From Geodermatophilus normandii (GTDB lineage Bacteria; Actinomycetota; Actinomycetes; Mycobacteriales; Geodermatophilaceae): 64,000 nt of DNA. The stretch is taken from NCBI RefSeq assembly GCF_003182485.1, contig NZ_QGTX01000001.1, positions 1,756,001 through 1,820,000 on the forward strand. Reading direction: 5' to 3'. The translations under genes and the position numbers were made by a program. Below the pieces are notes generated by a model. The model had not been told where the DNA came from, did no database searches, and saw only the letters and a program-made list of their open reading frames with translations. Below, piece after piece: positions 42,310 through 51,926 of this stretch; position 1 is the first letter of the stretch, and each line of letters opens with the position of its first letter.

Positions 42310-42519
42310 TCAGTAGCGGTCGTCCCGGGGCATCAGCACCCACAGGACCAGGTAGGCGATGAACTGCGGGCCCGGCAGGACGCAGGAGACGACGAAGGCC
42401 AGCCGCAGACCCCCGGTGGAGATGCCGTAGCGGCGCGCGATCCCGGCGCACACGCCGGCGATCATCTTGTTGCGCGAGTCGCGGGTCAGCCGGCTGGGAA
42501 CGGGTGCGGGATACGTCAT
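42310..42519 (-). CDS. PspC-domain small membrane protein
   Basis: 69 residues: a basic N-terminus, LTRDSRNKMIAGVCAGIARR, then one or two hydrophobic helices ending VLMPRDDRY. This is the PspC fold found in envelope-stress proteins. ATG 42519 lies 6 nt after TACTGT (minus strand), a leaderless pattern. Convergent with DUF2516. Confidence 0.88.
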   Translation of the reverse strand: MTYPAPVPSRLTRDSRNKMIAGVCAGIARRYGISTGGLRLAFVVSCVLPGPQFIAYLVLWVLMPRDDRY

Positions 42520-42570
42520 GCACCGACAGTAGGCGCGGCCGGTGGCCGTGGACATCGGGGAAGACCCTGG

Positions 42571-43428
42571 TCAGCGGCCGAAGACCCCTGGGGGTGGCTC
42601 CGGTGAGGGTGCGGCGTCGGCGTCGTGCACCGGCCGGGCGTTCCCGGCGAACCGGCTGAGGTCGTCGCCGGCCACCACCCGCGCGGGCATCGGGTCGCCC
42701 GCGCAGCGCCGGGTCAGCGCCGCCACCGGCAGCTCCGCGTCCGAGGCCACCGCCACGAGGTTGCCGAACCGCCGACCGCGCAGCGTGCCCGGCTCGGCCA
42801 GCACGCCGACGTGCCGGAAGACCGCGGACAGCGTGGCCACCTGGCCCCGGGCGAAGCGCAGCGGCGGGCCGTCGGCGACGTTGGCCGCCAGCACCCCGCC
42901 CGGCCGCAGCACCCGGCGCGCCTCGGCGGCGTACTCGACCGTCGTCAGGTGGGCGGGGGTGCGGGCGCCGGCGAAGACGTCGCTGACGACGACGTCGGCG
43001 CTCGCCGTCGGGAGGGCGGCCAGCCCGGCGCGGGCGTCGCCGGCCCGCACCCGCACGCGCGCTCCGCGGGGGAGCGGCAGGTGCGTCCGGACGAGGTCGG
43101 TCAGCCGCTGGTCGAGCTCCACGACCCGCTGCCGCGAGCCCGGGCGGGTCACCGCCACGTAGCGGGCCAGGGTGAGCGCACCGCCGCCGAGGTGGACGAC
43201 GTCGAGCGGCTCGCCCTCCGGCGCGGCGAGGTCGAGCACGTGGCCCATCCGGCGGACGTACTCGAACTCCAGGTGGGTGGGCTCGTCGAGGTCGACGTGG
43301 GACTGCGGCGTGCTGTCGACCATCAGCACCCACGAGCCGTCGCGGTCGGCGTCACCGAGCAGCTCGGCGGTCCCGCCGTCGACCTCGGTGGGACCCGGCG
43401 GGAACACCTCCGGCCGCGGGCGCCTCAC
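42571..43428 (-). CDS. spermidine-synthase-like methyltransferase-fold protein
   Basis: 285 residues. SAM-binding-type motif VVHLGGGALTLARYVA, acidic VVELDQ and VSDVFAGARTPAHLTT match the spermine/spermidine synthase superfamily. The polyamine-specific residues are not clear, and stand-alone actinobacterial members are of unknown function. GTG 43428 overlaps the stop of the upstream methyltransferase gene (GTGA). Confidence 0.85.
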   Translation of the reverse strand: MRRPRPEVFPPGPTEVDGGTAELLGDADRDGSWVLMVDSTPQSHVDLDEPTHLEFEYVRRMGHVLDLAAPEGEPLDVVHLGGGALTLARYVAVTRPGSRQRVVELDQRLTDLVRTHLPLPRGARVRVRAGDARAGLAALPTASADVVVSDVFAGARTPAHLTTVEYAAEARRVLRPGGVLAANVADGPPLRFARGQVATLSAVFRHVGVLAEPGTLRGRRFGNLVAVASDAELPVAALTRRCAGDPMPARVVAGDDLSRFAGNARPVHDADAAPSPEPPPGVFGR

Positions 43429-44282
43429 CGCGGCGCCACGGCCGACCAGCGCACGCTCAGCTCCCCGTGCCGCCAGCGCCGGCTGCTGCCCACCAGCGGC
43501 CACCCGTCGTCGGCGAGTGCCTGCACCGCGGCGACCCAGCGCTGCCGCGGTCCGAAGGTCGACAGGCCCGCCGCCGACGCCCACGCGGTGTCGAGGGCGC
43601 GCAGCAGGTCGTGCACCGGCTGCCCGGGCACGTTGTGGTGGATGAGCGCCTTGGGCAGCCGCTCGGCGAGGTCGGACGGCCGGTCGAGGTCGGAGACCCG
43701 GGCGGCCAGCGTGAGGGTCAGCGGCCCGTCGGCGTCGAGCGCCACCCAGGTGGAGCGCCGTCCCCACTCGTCGCAGGTGCCCTCGACCAGGAGCCCGCCC
43801 GGCCCCAGCGCGGCGCACATCGTCTCCCACGCCCGCGCGGCCGACGCCTCGTCGTACTGCCGCAGCACGTTGAACGCCCGCACCAGCACCGGCTGCAGCC
43901 CGGCCAGCTCGAACCCCCCGACCCGGAAGTCCACGCGGGGCGGGTCGCGGTCCGCGGCGACGGCGGCGACGCGCTCCGGGTCGATCTCCAGGCCGACCAC
44001 CTCGAGCCCCCGCACCTCGGCGCCCAGCCGGTCGGCCAGCTCGAGGGTGGTGACCGCCGAGGACCCGTAGCCGAGGTCGACCACCAGCGGGCGCGCGGCG
44101 TCGCGCAGCCGCGGGACCTGGGTGGCCACCAGCCAGCGGTCGACGCGGCGCAGCCGGTTGGCGTTGGTGGTGCCTCGCGTGGGCAGGCCCAGGGCCCGCG
44201 CCCGGCCCGCCGCCAGCCGGGGATGGGCCTTCTTCGGGGCCAGCTCAGCCCGGCGCTTGTGCCCGCTGCCCGCCTCGCTCAC
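43425..44282 (-). CDS. class I SAM-dependent methyltransferase
   Basis: 285 residues. Motif I is LVVDLGYGSSAVTTLELADRL, with VGLEIDPERV following. The N-terminus is rich in Lys/Arg (KRRAELAPKKAHPRL). The substrate is unknown. GTG 44282 has TACCCT with an 8-nt gap upstream (minus strand). Divergent from murB across a 59-bp gap in which both genes carry leaderless-type promoters. Confidence 0.85.
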   Translation of the reverse strand: MSEAGSGHKRRAELAPKKAHPRLAAGRARALGLPTRGTTNANRLRRVDRWLVATQVPRLRDAARPLVVDLGYGSSAVTTLELADRLGAEVRGLEVVGLEIDPERVAAVAADRDPPRVDFRVGGFELAGLQPVLVRAFNVLRQYDEASAARAWETMCAALGPGGLLVEGTCDEWGRRSTWVALDADGPLTLTLAARVSDLDRPSDLAERLPKALIHHNVPGQPVHDLLRALDTAWASAAGLSTFGPRQRWVAAVQALADDGWPLVGSSRRWRHGELSVRWSAVAPR

Positions 44283-44341
44283 CGGTGCCGAGGGTAGTCG
44301 GCGTCCCCGGCCGGCCCGCGCCGCGCGGCTACCGTGGACGG

Positions 44342-45343
44342 GTGCTCGTCCGATCCGACGCCCGTCTCGCCGACCTCACCACGCTGGGGGTCGGCGGCCC
44401 CGTCGAGCGCCTGGTCGAGGTCACCGACGCCGCCGAGCTGGTCGCCGCCGTCCGGGAGGCCGACGAGGCCGGCCGGCCGCTGCTGGTGCTCGGCGGCGGC
44501 TCCAACCTGGTCGCGCCCGACGACGGGTGGGCCGGCGACGTCGTCGCGGTGCGCAGTCGCGGCGTCGAGCGGCGCGGCGAGGTCCTCGAGGTGCAGGCCG
44601 GCGAGGACTGGGACGACCTGGTCGCGCTCACCGTCGAGGCGGAGCTCGCCGGGATGGAGGCGCTGTCGGGCATCCCCGGCTCGACCGGCGCCACCCCGGT
44701 GCAGAACGTCGGCGCCTACGGCCAGGAGGTCGCGCAGACGGTCACCGCCGTCCGCGTCTACGACCGCGCCGAGAAGCGCGAGCGGACCCTGACCAACGCC
44801 GAGTGCGCCTTCGGCTACCGCGACAGCCGGCTCAAGCGCGAGCCCGGCCGGTTCGTCGTCCTCACCGTCACCTTCGCGCTGGACCCGGGGCCCCTGTCCC
44901 GGCCGGTCGGGTACGCGGAGCTCGCCAAGCGGCTGGGCGTGGAGCTGGGCGGCCGGGCGCCACTGGCCGACGTCCGCGCGGCCGTGCTCGACCTGCGCCG
45001 GGGCAAGGGCATGGTCGTCGACCCGGCCGACCCCGACACCCGCAGCGCCGGGTCGTTCTTCACCAACCCCGTCGTCCCGGCCGCGCAGACCGTCCCCGGC
45101 TGCCCGAGCTGGCCGGCCGGCGACGGCATGGTCAAGCTCAGCGCCGCCTGGCTCGTGCAGTCGGCCGGCTTCGGCCGCGGCACCCGCGCGGGCCGGGTCG
45201 GGACGTCGTCGCGGCACAGCCTGGCGCTGACCACCGAGCCGGGGGCCACCGCCGCCGAGCTCATGGACTTCGCCGGCCGCGTGATCGAGGCCGTCCGCGA
45301 CCGCTTCGGCGTCACCCTGGTCCCCGAACCCACCCGGCTGTGA
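44342..45343 (+). CDS. murB: UDP-N-acetylenolpyruvoylglucosamine reductase
   Basis: 333 residues. FAD-binding LLVLGGGSNLVAPDDG, the PGSTGATPVQNVGAYGQEV segment (ends PGSTGATP and GAYGQEV), catalytic Ser in GSFFTNPVV and QSAGFGRGTRAG are present. Reduces the enolpyruvyl group to make UDP-MurNAc. GTG 44342 lies 6 nt after TACCGT (leaderless). Confidence 0.96.
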   Translation: MLVRSDARLADLTTLGVGGPVERLVEVTDAAELVAAVREADEAGRPLLVLGGGSNLVAPDDGWAGDVVAVRSRGVERRGEVLEVQAGEDWDDLVALTVEAELAGMEALSGIPGSTGATPVQNVGAYGQEVAQTVTAVRVYDRAEKRERTLTNAECAFGYRDSRLKREPGRFVVLTVTFALDPGPLSRPVGYAELAKRLGVELGGRAPLADVRAAVLDLRRGKGMVVDPADPDTRSAGSFFTNPVVPAAQTVPGCPSWPAGDGMVKLSAAWLVQSAGFGRGTRAGRVGTSSRHSLALTTEPGATAAELMDFAGRVIEAVRDRFGVTLVPEPTRL

Positions 45344-45483
45344 CACGGTCGCCCTACCGGGCTCCACCGCGGTCAGGTGCCGTCCCCGGCCTGCGCTGAG
45401 CCCTGCCCGCCGCTCCTCGCGGAGGCCTCCGGCCCCCACTCGTCCCGGCGCCGCTGCCGCGGAGGCGTCGCGTCGGGAGGAGG

Positions 45484-46272
45484 TCAGTCCGACTCGCGGT
45501 GCACCTTGTGCTGGGCGGCCTGGGCCCGGGGGCGGACGACGAGCAGGTCGACGTTGACGTGGTGCGGGCGGGTCAGCGCCCAGGCGATGCAGTCGGCGAC
45601 GTCCTCGGCCACCAGCGGCTCGCGCACGCCCCGGTAGACGGCGTCGGCCTGCTCCTGGCTGCCGGTGCGGTTGAGCGAGAACTCCTCGGTGCGCACCATC
45701 CCGGGCGCGATCTCGATGACCCGCACCGGCTCGGCGACGAGCTCCAGCCGCAGCGTCCCGGCCAGCGTGTGCACGCCGTGCTTCGCCGCGGTGTAGGAGG
45801 CGCCGCCCTCGTAGCTGACCAGGCCCGCCGTCGACCCGACGAACAGCACGTCGCCGGCGCCGGAGGCCTGCAGCGCGGGGAGCAGCGCCTTCGTCAGCCG
45901 CACGGTGCCCAGCACGTTGACGTCGTAGGTGCGCGCCCACGAGTCCAGGTCGGCCTCGGCCACGGGCCGGGTGTCGAAGGCGCCGCCGGCGTTGTTGACC
46001 AGCACGTCGACCCGCGGCAGCGCCGCCGTGAACGCCTCGACCGACGCGGGGTCGGTGACGTCGAGGGGCAGGGCGCGGGCGCCGATCCGCTCCGCGAGCG
46101 CGGTCAGCCGGTCCATCCGCCGCGCGCCCAGGACGACGTCGAAACCCTCCGCGGCCAGCCGTTCGGCGGTGGCGGCACCGATGCCGCTCGAGGCACCCGT
46201 GACGACGGCGGTGCGCCCGGACCCCGGCAGGGAGCGGGCGGCGGACGGTGAGAGATCGGCGACACCGGGCAT
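45484..46272 (-). CDS. short-chain dehydrogenase/reductase (YdfG-like)
   Basis: 262 residues. Cofactor motif [21 protein letters not shown], the catalytic Ser in [10 protein letters not shown], and Tyr/Lys in SYTAAKHG are intact. The order resembles 3-hydroxy acid dehydrogenases such as YdfG. ATG 46272 has AGGA seven bases upstream. Divergent from mshA; substrate unknown. The 140 bp beyond its stop, towards murB, hold no recognisable gene. Confidence 0.92.
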   Translation of the reverse strand: MPGVADLSPSAARSLPGSGRTAVVTGASSGIGAATAERLAAEGFDVVLGARRMDRLTALAERIGARALPLDVTDPASVEAFTAALPRVDVLVNNAGGAFDTRPVAEADLDSWARTYDVNVLGTVRLTKALLPALQASGAGDVLFVGSTAGLVSYEGGASYTAAKHGVHTLAGTLRLELVAEPVRVIEIAPGMVRTEEFSLNRTGSQEQADAVYRGVREPLVAEDVADCIAWALTRPHHVNVDLLVVRPRAQAAQHKVHRESD

Positions 46273-46356
46273 GTGGTCATCCTGACGCTGTTGCAGGATG
46301 GAGAGTCGACAGGGGTGCCGCGACGGTGCCCGGCACGGGCGAGGCAGGAGGTCGGA

Positions 46357-47697
46357 GTGCCTGCTCGCCGCTTCCTCCCCGCGCGCATGCCCCGCCGGGT
46401 GGCGACGATCTCGGTGCACACCAGCCCGCTCGACCAGCCCGGTGCCGGCGACGCCGGCGGCATGAACGTCTACATCGTCGAGGTCTCCCGCCGGCTGGCC
46501 GCCCGCGGCATCGCCGTCGACGTCTTCACCCGCGCGACCTCCAGCGACCTGCCGCCGGTGGTGGAGATGAGCCCGGGCGTGACCGTGCGGCACGTGAGCG
46601 CCGGCCCGTTCGAGGGCCTGGGCAAGGAGGAGCTGCCCGGTCAGCTGTGCGCGTTCACCGCGGGCGTGCTGCGCGAGGAGGCCCAGCACGAGCCGGGCCA
46701 CTACGACGTCGTCCACTCGCACTACTGGCTGTCCGGCCAGGTCGGCTGGCTGGCGCGCGACCGGTGGAGCGTGCCGCTGATCCACACCGCGCACACCCTC
46801 GCCAAGGTGAAGAACGCCGCGCTGGCCGACGGCGACCGGCCCGAGCCCCGCGCCCGCGTGATCGGCGAGGAGCAGGTGGTGGCCGAGGCCGACCGCCTGG
46901 TGGCCAACACCGAGGAGGAGGCCCGGCAGCTCGTCGAGCACTACGGCGCCGACCCGCGCCGCACCCTCGTCGTCCCGCCGGGCGTCGACCTCGAGCGGTT
47001 CACCCCCGGCGACCGCGCCGCCGCCCGCCGCGCGCTCGGTGTGCCCGCCGACGCCGTCGTCCTGACCTTCGTCGGCCGCATCCAGCCGCTCAAGGCGCCC
47101 GACGTGCTGCTCACCACCGCCGCCCGCATGCTCGACGACGACCCGGCGCTGCGGTCGCGGCTGCAGGTGCACGTCGTCGGGGCGCCCAGCGGCTCGGGGC
47201 TGGAGGCGCCGCGGCAGCTGGAGGAGCTCGCGGCGTCCCTGGGCATCGCCGACCTGGTGCGCTTCCTGCCGCCGCAGCCGCCCGAGCGGCTGGCCCTGCA
47301 CTACCGCGCCGCCGACGTCGCCGTCGTCCCGAGCCACAACGAGTCCTTCGGCCTGGTCGCGCTGGAGGCGCAGGCCTGCGGGACGCCGGTGGTCGCCGCG
47401 TCGGTCGGCGGGCTGCGGACGGCGGTCCGCGACGGCGTGTCCGGCGTCCTGGTCGAGGGCCGGGACCCCGCCGCCTACGCGGCGGCCGTCCGCGCGGTGC
47501 TCGAGCGCCGGGAGCTCATGGGCGCCGGGGCACGCCGGCACGCCGCCGCCTTCTCCTGGGACCGCACCGCCGACGCGCTGGTCGAGGCCTACGCCTCGTC
47601 GGCCGCGGAGATGGCCGCCGCCGAGATGGCCGGTGCCGCGCGGCGGGCGCTGTGGCCGGTGACCGGCGTCGCGCTCGGGACGCAGGTGGCCTGGTGA
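46357..47697 (+). CDS. mshA: D-inositol-3-phosphate glycosyltransferase
   Basis: 446 residues, GTG 46357 with AGGAGG five bases upstream. GT4 family: the donor loop [30 protein letters not shown], the substrate region [14 protein letters not shown] and the C-terminal [20 protein letters not shown] with the EX7E glutamates. MshA joins GlcNAc to inositol phosphate, the first step of mycothiol synthesis; mshD at 19628-20566 does the last step. Overlaps ybjN by four bases. Confidence 0.96.
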   Translation: MPARRFLPARMPRRVATISVHTSPLDQPGAGDAGGMNVYIVEVSRRLAARGIAVDVFTRATSSDLPPVVEMSPGVTVRHVSAGPFEGLGKEELPGQLCAFTAGVLREEAQHEPGHYDVVHSHYWLSGQVGWLARDRWSVPLIHTAHTLAKVKNAALADGDRPEPRARVIGEEQVVAEADRLVANTEEEARQLVEHYGADPRRTLVVPPGVDLERFTPGDRAAARRALGVPADAVVLTFVGRIQPLKAPDVLLTTAARMLDDDPALRSRLQVHVVGAPSGSGLEAPRQLEELAASLGIADLVRFLPPQPPERLALHYRAADVAVVPSHNESFGLVALEAQACGTPVVAASVGGLRTAVRDGVSGVLVEGRDPAAYAAAVRAVLERRELMGAGARRHAAAFSWDRTADALVEAYASSAAEMAAAEMAGAARRALWPVTGVALGTQVAW

Positions 47698-48275
47698 CCG
47701 AGGGGACCGGCGAGGCGCGCGCCGCCCGCGCGGACGTCGTCGCCGCGCTGGACGCGGTCATCGACCGGACCCTGCGCGACGCCGAGCTGGTGCACGAGCA
47801 CCCCGCGCCCGGCCGGTGGCTGGTCGACCTGCCCGGTACCCAGAAGCTCAAGACCGTGTGCGGGCTCATCGTGGGCGAGCACGCGCTGCGGGTGGAGGCC
47901 TTCGTCTGCCGCCAGCCCGACGAGAACCGCGAGCAGCTGTGGACCTACCTGCTCCAGCACAACGCGCGGATGTACGGCGTCGCCTACTCGGTCGACCGCG
48001 TCGGCGACGTCTACCTCACCGGCCGCGTCCCGCACGCCGCGGTGACCCCCGAGGAGCTCGACCGGCTGCTCGGTGCGGTCCTCAGCTACGCCGACGACCA
48101 CTTCAACACCATGCTCGAGATCGGCTTCGGCACCTCGATCCGCCGCGAGTGGGACTGGCGCGTCAAGCGCGGGGAGTCGCTGCGCAACCTCGAGGCCTTC
48201 GCCGCCTTCGCCCGGGCGGGCCGGACCGAGCCCGCCGACGGCGGGGGAGCGCCCGCGCCGGACGACGGGGGATGA
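47694..48275 (+). CDS. YbjN-domain protein (Rv0487-like)
   Basis: 193 residues with the YbjN / type III secretion chaperone-like fold ([45 protein letters not shown]). Function is unproven; it follows mshA in mycobacteria too. Both ends overlap neighbours (GTGA with mshA, ATGA with the MFS gene), so the three are translationally coupled. Confidence 0.88.
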   Translation: MTEGTGEARAARADVVAALDAVIDRTLRDAELVHEHPAPGRWLVDLPGTQKLKTVCGLIVGEHALRVEAFVCRQPDENREQLWTYLLQHNARMYGVAYSVDRVGDVYLTGRVPHAAVTPEELDRLLGAVLSYADDHFNTMLEIGFGTSIRREWDWRVKRGESLRNLEAFAAFARAGRTEPADGGGAPAPDDGG

Positions 48276-49870
48276 CCACCACCGGCCGGGCCGCGGCGGC
48301 ACGGGCGGTCGAGGAGCGGCCCGGCTACGCGCGGCGCTGGTGGGTGCTGGCCACGATGACCGTCTGCCTGCTCGTGGTGATCACGGGCAACACGACGCTC
48401 AACGTGGCCATCCCGACCCTGCAGCGGGAGCTCGGCGCCACGCAGGGCGAGCTGCAGTGGGCCGTCGACGCCTACATCGTCGTCTTCGCCGGGCTGCTGT
48501 TCTCCTGGGGCGTCATCGGCGACCGCATCGGCCGCCGCCGCGTCCTGCTCATCGGGCTGTCGGTGTTCGCCGGGGGCTCGGTGATGGCGGCCTTCTCCGA
48601 CAGCCCGCTGGAGCTCATCGCCTGGCGGGCGGTCATGGGGATCGGCGGCGCGGCGGTGCAGCCGACGACGCTCGCCGTCATCACCAACGTCTTCCCCGCC
48701 GGCGAGCGCGGCCGCGCCATCGGCATCTGGGCGGCCACGGCCGGGCTCGCCGTCGCCGGCGGGCCGCTGGCCAGTGGCGCGGTGCTCACGCACTTCTGGT
48801 GGGGCGCGATCTTCCTCATCGGCGTGCCGGTCGCGGTGCTCGGCGTCGTCGGCACGCTGGCGTTCGTGCCGGAGTCGCGCGACCCCGACCCCGGCCGGCT
48901 CGACCTCCCCGGCGTGCTGCTGTCGATCGCCGCCCTGGCCGGGCTGGTCTACGGGATCATCCACGGCGGGTCGGGGGTGGGCTGGGCGACGCCGGGGGTG
49001 CTGGTCCCGCTCGTCGGCGGCGCGCTGCTCATGGTGCTGTTCGTCTGGCTGCAGCGGCGCTCCGCGCACCCGGCGCTCGACGTCTCCCTGTTCCGCAACC
49101 CGGCGTTCTCCGCCGCCGCGGCCGCGCTGGGGCTCAACTTCTTCGCCCTGATGGGCGCCACCTTCTACCTCGTCTACTACCTGCAGGGCGCCCGCGGCTA
49201 CGACCCGCTGCAGTCCGGGGCCGCGCTCATCCCGGTGGCGCTGGGCATGGCGGTCATGGCGCCGCGCAGCTCGCGGCTGGCCGAGCGGTTCGGCGCCAAG
49301 GCCGTCTGCGCCACCGGCTTCGTCCTCATCACGCTGTCGTTCCTGGGCTTCCAGCTGCTCGACGAGGCCGCCCCGCTGTGGCTGCTGCTGACCACGCTGA
49401 CCGTGCAGGGGCTCGGCATGGGCGCGGTGATGGCGCCGGCCACCGAGTCGATCATGTCGGTGGTGCCGCGCGAGAAGGCCGGCGCGGGCGCGGCGGTGAA
49501 CAACACGGTGCGCCAGGTCGGCGGGGCGCTGGGGGTCGCCATCCTCGGATCGCTGCTGGCCACCGCCTACGCGGCGGACCTCGGCCGCGCCGTCGACGTG
49601 CTCCCCGCCGACGCCCGCGGCGAGGCGAGCACCTCGATCGCGGCGACGCTGGAGGCCGCCCGGACGACGGCGGAACAGGCGCGGGCGGCCGGCGAGCCCG
49701 GAGCCGCCGCGGCCGCCGACGCCCTCGCCGACACCGCCCGCGAGGCCTTCGTCTCGGCGATGCACCTGACCGCGGTCGGCACCGCGGCGGCCGCGGCGAT
49801 CGCCGCCGTCGTCGTCCTGGTCTGGATGCCCGGCCGCCGGCCGGGGGCGCAGGAGGCCGCCTCCGCCTAG
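48272..49870 (+). CDS. DHA2-type MFS drug transporter
   Basis: 532 residues with about 14 helices. Motif A-type loop GVIGDRIGRRRVLL, the first-helix VVITGNTTLNVAIPTLQREL and PLASGAVLTHFWWGAIF fit proton-coupled multidrug exporters of the EmrB/QacA group. It is coupled to ybjN by ATGA, an unusual partner for a drug pump. A hydrophilic Ala/Glu-rich loop (about 440-490) lies before the last helix. Its TAG stop begins the TAGCGT -10 element of the next gene. Confidence 0.92.
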   Translation: MTTTGRAAAARAVEERPGYARRWWVLATMTVCLLVVITGNTTLNVAIPTLQRELGATQGELQWAVDAYIVVFAGLLFSWGVIGDRIGRRRVLLIGLSVFAGGSVMAAFSDSPLELIAWRAVMGIGGAAVQPTTLAVITNVFPAGERGRAIGIWAATAGLAVAGGPLASGAVLTHFWWGAIFLIGVPVAVLGVVGTLAFVPESRDPDPGRLDLPGVLLSIAALAGLVYGIIHGGSGVGWATPGVLVPLVGGALLMVLFVWLQRRSAHPALDVSLFRNPAFSAAAAALGLNFFALMGATFYLVYYLQGARGYDPLQSGAALIPVALGMAVMAPRSSRLAERFGAKAVCATGFVLITLSFLGFQLLDEAAPLWLLLTTLTVQGLGMGAVMAPATESIMSVVPREKAGAGAAVNNTVRQVGGALGVAILGSLLATAYAADLGRAVDVLPADARGEASTSIAATLEAARTTAEQARAAGEPGAAAAADALADTAREAFVSAMHLTAVGTAAAAAIAAVVVLVWMPGRRPGAQEAASA

Positions 49871-49880
49871 CGTGGAGGGG

Positions 49881-50180
49881 GTGCAGGAGCCGCCCGTCGC
49901 GCAGGAGAGACTCGGCCGCGCGCTGATCGGCGTGGTGGCCGCCTCCGGGCTGGTCTACCCGCTGCTGCTGTGCGCCGTGCAGCTCGTGCTCACCCAGCTG
50001 TTCGTCGTCGACGTCGCCGCCACCGCGCTGTGGCTGGCGGTCGCGCTGGCCTGCAGCGTGGCGCTGGTGGCCGCCGTCCGCTGGGGTGCCTCCCGCCGGG
50101 TCCGGAGCCCCTGGCTGCTGGCCGGGCTGGCGCCGCCGGTGCTCTACGAGGCCTGGGTGCTCTGGCCGCTGCTGAGCTGA
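49881..50180 (+). CDS. small membrane protein, hypothetical
   Basis: 99 residues with three predicted helices (about 14-36, 40-60 and 76-95). GTG 49881 is chosen because TAGCGT (49868-49873) ends 7 nt before it, the leaderless pattern; a GTG at 49872 lies inside that promoter. No family recognised. Followed after 38 bp by gpmA. Confidence 0.75.
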   Translation: MQEPPVAQERLGRALIGVVAASGLVYPLLLCAVQLVLTQLFVVDVAATALWLAVALACSVALVAAVRWGASRRVRSPWLLAGLAPPVLYEAWVLWPLLS

Positions 50181-50218
50181 TGGCACCGTGCGCGGTGGCG
50201 TCGGGCAGGATGGGCGGC

Positions 50219-50989
50219 GTGACGACGTCTGCGGCTGGCGCGCCCGGCACCCTGGTCCTGCTCCGCCACGGCGAGAGCGAGTGGAACAAGGCCAACCTGT
50301 TCACCGGCTGGGTCGACGTCGAGCTGTCGGAGAAGGGCCGTGCCGAGGCCGCCCGCGGGGGCCAGTTGCTCGCCGAGCACGGCCTGCTCCCCGACGTCCT
50401 GCACACCTCGCTGCTGCGGCGGGCGATCACCACCGCGGAGCTGGCCCTCGCCACCGCCGACCGGCAGTGGATCCCGGTGCGCCGCTCCTGGCGGCTCAAC
50501 GAGCGGCACTACGGCGCGCTGCAGGGCAAGGACAAGGCCGCCACCCTCGCCGAGTACGGCGAGGAGCAGTTCATGGTCTGGCGCCGCTCCTACAGCACGC
50601 CGCCGCCGCCGATCGAGGCCGGCAGCGAGTACTCGCAGGACGCCGACCCGCGGTACGCGTTCCTCCCGCCGGAGGTGCGCCCGGCGACCGAGTGCCTGGC
50701 CGACGTCGTCGTCCGGATGCTCCCGTACTGGTACGACGCGATCGTGCCGGACCTGCGCAGCGGCGCCACCGTCCTGGTGGCCGCGCACGGCAACAGCCTG
50801 CGCGCGCTGGTGAAGCACCTGGACGGCATGGGCGAGGACGAGGTGGTCGGGCTGAACATCCCCACCGGCGTCCCGCTGCGCTACGACCTCGACGCCGACC
50901 TCCGGCCGCTGAAGCCCGGTGGTGAGTACCTCGACCCCGAGGCCGCGGCGGCCGCCATCGAGGCGGTCAAGAACCAGGGCAAGAAGTAG
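50219..50989 (+). CDS. gpmA: 2,3-bisphosphoglycerate-dependent phosphoglycerate mutase
   Basis: 256 residues. Catalytic histidines lie in [12 protein letters not shown] and [30 protein letters not shown] is also conserved. Interconverts 3- and 2-phosphoglycerate in glycolysis. GTG 50219 has a weaker -10 (CAGGAT) with a 7-nt gap; ATG 50210 in frame is an alternative. Just before a strong terminator and the convergent phoU. Confidence 0.95.
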   Translation: MTTSAAGAPGTLVLLRHGESEWNKANLFTGWVDVELSEKGRAEAARGGQLLAEHGLLPDVLHTSLLRRAITTAELALATADRQWIPVRRSWRLNERHYGALQGKDKAATLAEYGEEQFMVWRRSYSTPPPPIEAGSEYSQDADPRYAFLPPEVRPATECLADVVVRMLPYWYDAIVPDLRSGATVLVAAHGNSLRALVKHLDGMGEDEVVGLNIPTGVPLRYDLDADLRPLKPGGEYLDPEAAAAAIEAVKNQGKK

Positions 50990-50994
50990 CCCTG

Positions 50995-51040
50995 CACGAC
51001 GAGGGCCTCCCCACCGCGCGGTGGGGAGGCCCTCGTCGTG
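50995..51040. terminator. bidirectional terminator between gpmA and phoU
   Basis: A 46-base perfect palindrome with two 23-base arms (CACGACGAGGGCCTCCCCAC and onward), leaving only a few central bases for the loop. The CGACGAGGGC core resembles the terminator at 15287-15327, so the two may share an origin. Confidence 0.88.
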
Positions 51041-51047
51041 TGCGGGG

Positions 51048-51707
51048 TCAGTGGGGCAGCGCGACCATGTCCCGCTCGCCGGTGACCAGGAAGACGACGC
51101 GGCGGGCGACGCTGACGGCGTGGTCGGCGAAGCGCTCGTAGTAGCGGCCGAGCAGCGTGATGTCGATGGCCGACTCCATGCCGTGCGGCCAGCCGGGGCT
51201 GAGCAGCTCGGTGAACAGCTGGCGGTGCAGCTGGTCCATGAGGTCGTCGTCCTTCTCGAGCCGGGCGGCGCCCTGGACGTCGAGCTTGGCGATCACGGTG
51301 CCGACCTGGGCGACCAGGCTCTGCGCCACGTGGCCGGCCTCGAGGAAGATCGGCCGCACCTCGGCGGGGACGGCGGACTCGGGGAAGCGCATCCGGGCCA
51401 GCTTGGCCACGTGCACCGCGAGGTCGCCCATGCGCTCGAGGTCACCGACGATGCGCATCGCCGTGGTGACCGTGCGCAGGTCGGTGGCGACCGGCTGCTG
51501 GCGGGCCAGCAGGGTGAAGCAGCGCTCCTCGATGCTCTCGCGCACCGCGTCGATGTGTTCGTCCCCGGCGATGACCAGGTCGGCGAGGGCCACGTCGGCA
51601 TCGAGCAGGGCGGTGGTGGCCTTGCTCATCGCCGATCCGACCGAGTTCGACATCTCCACCAGACAGGCGTTGATGTCCTCGAGCTCTTCGCGGTAGTGCT
51701 CGCGCAC
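51048..51707 (-). CDS. phoU: phosphate signalling protein PhoU
   Basis: 219 residues, GTG 51707 with GAGGAGG upstream. Two helical-bundle repeats, each with the E/D-x3-D metal motif (DLERMGDLAVHVAKL and YYERFADHAVSVARRV). PhoU relays the state of the Pst transporter to the sensor kinase. It is divergent from senX3 across a region with PHO-box-like repeats, the same layout as in mycobacteria and Streptomyces. Confidence 0.95.
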   Translation of the reverse strand: MREHYREELEDINACLVEMSNSVGSAMSKATTALLDADVALADLVIAGDEHIDAVRESIEERCFTLLARQQPVATDLRTVTTAMRIVGDLERMGDLAVHVAKLARMRFPESAVPAEVRPIFLEAGHVAQSLVAQVGTVIAKLDVQGAARLEKDDDLMDQLHRQLFTELLSPGWPHGMESAIDITLLGRYYERFADHAVSVARRVVFLVTGERDMVALPH

Positions 51708-51786
51708 GGGTCCTCCTCGTTCCCGGCCGTCCACCGGGTGCCACCGGCCGGACACCGCCTGCTCGATGCGCCGGCCTGACGCCCCG

Positions 51787-51853
51787 AGGGTAGGTGCTCC
51801 CGGGACACCCGAGCGGAGCCCGTCGGTGAACGGGGGGACACCCGGGCGTGAAC
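51787..51853 (-). promoter_or_regulatory. PHO-box-like repeats in the phoU-senX3 intergenic region
   Basis: On the minus strand GTTCACG (51853-51847) and GTTCACC (51831-51825) are exactly 22 bp apart, two 11-bp units, with GGTGTCC in the middle unit. The phoU -10-like TACCCT lies at 51792-51787, 32 bp from the nearest repeat, almost the same geometry as at pstS. Phosphate control by RegX3 is the likely reading. Confidence 0.7.
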
Positions 51854-51926
51854 AGTCGCTCCGTGCCGTTCCGACGCCACTCACACGGGGGATGACGGCG
51901 GTCCCGGGCGGCCTAGCATCGGCCCC

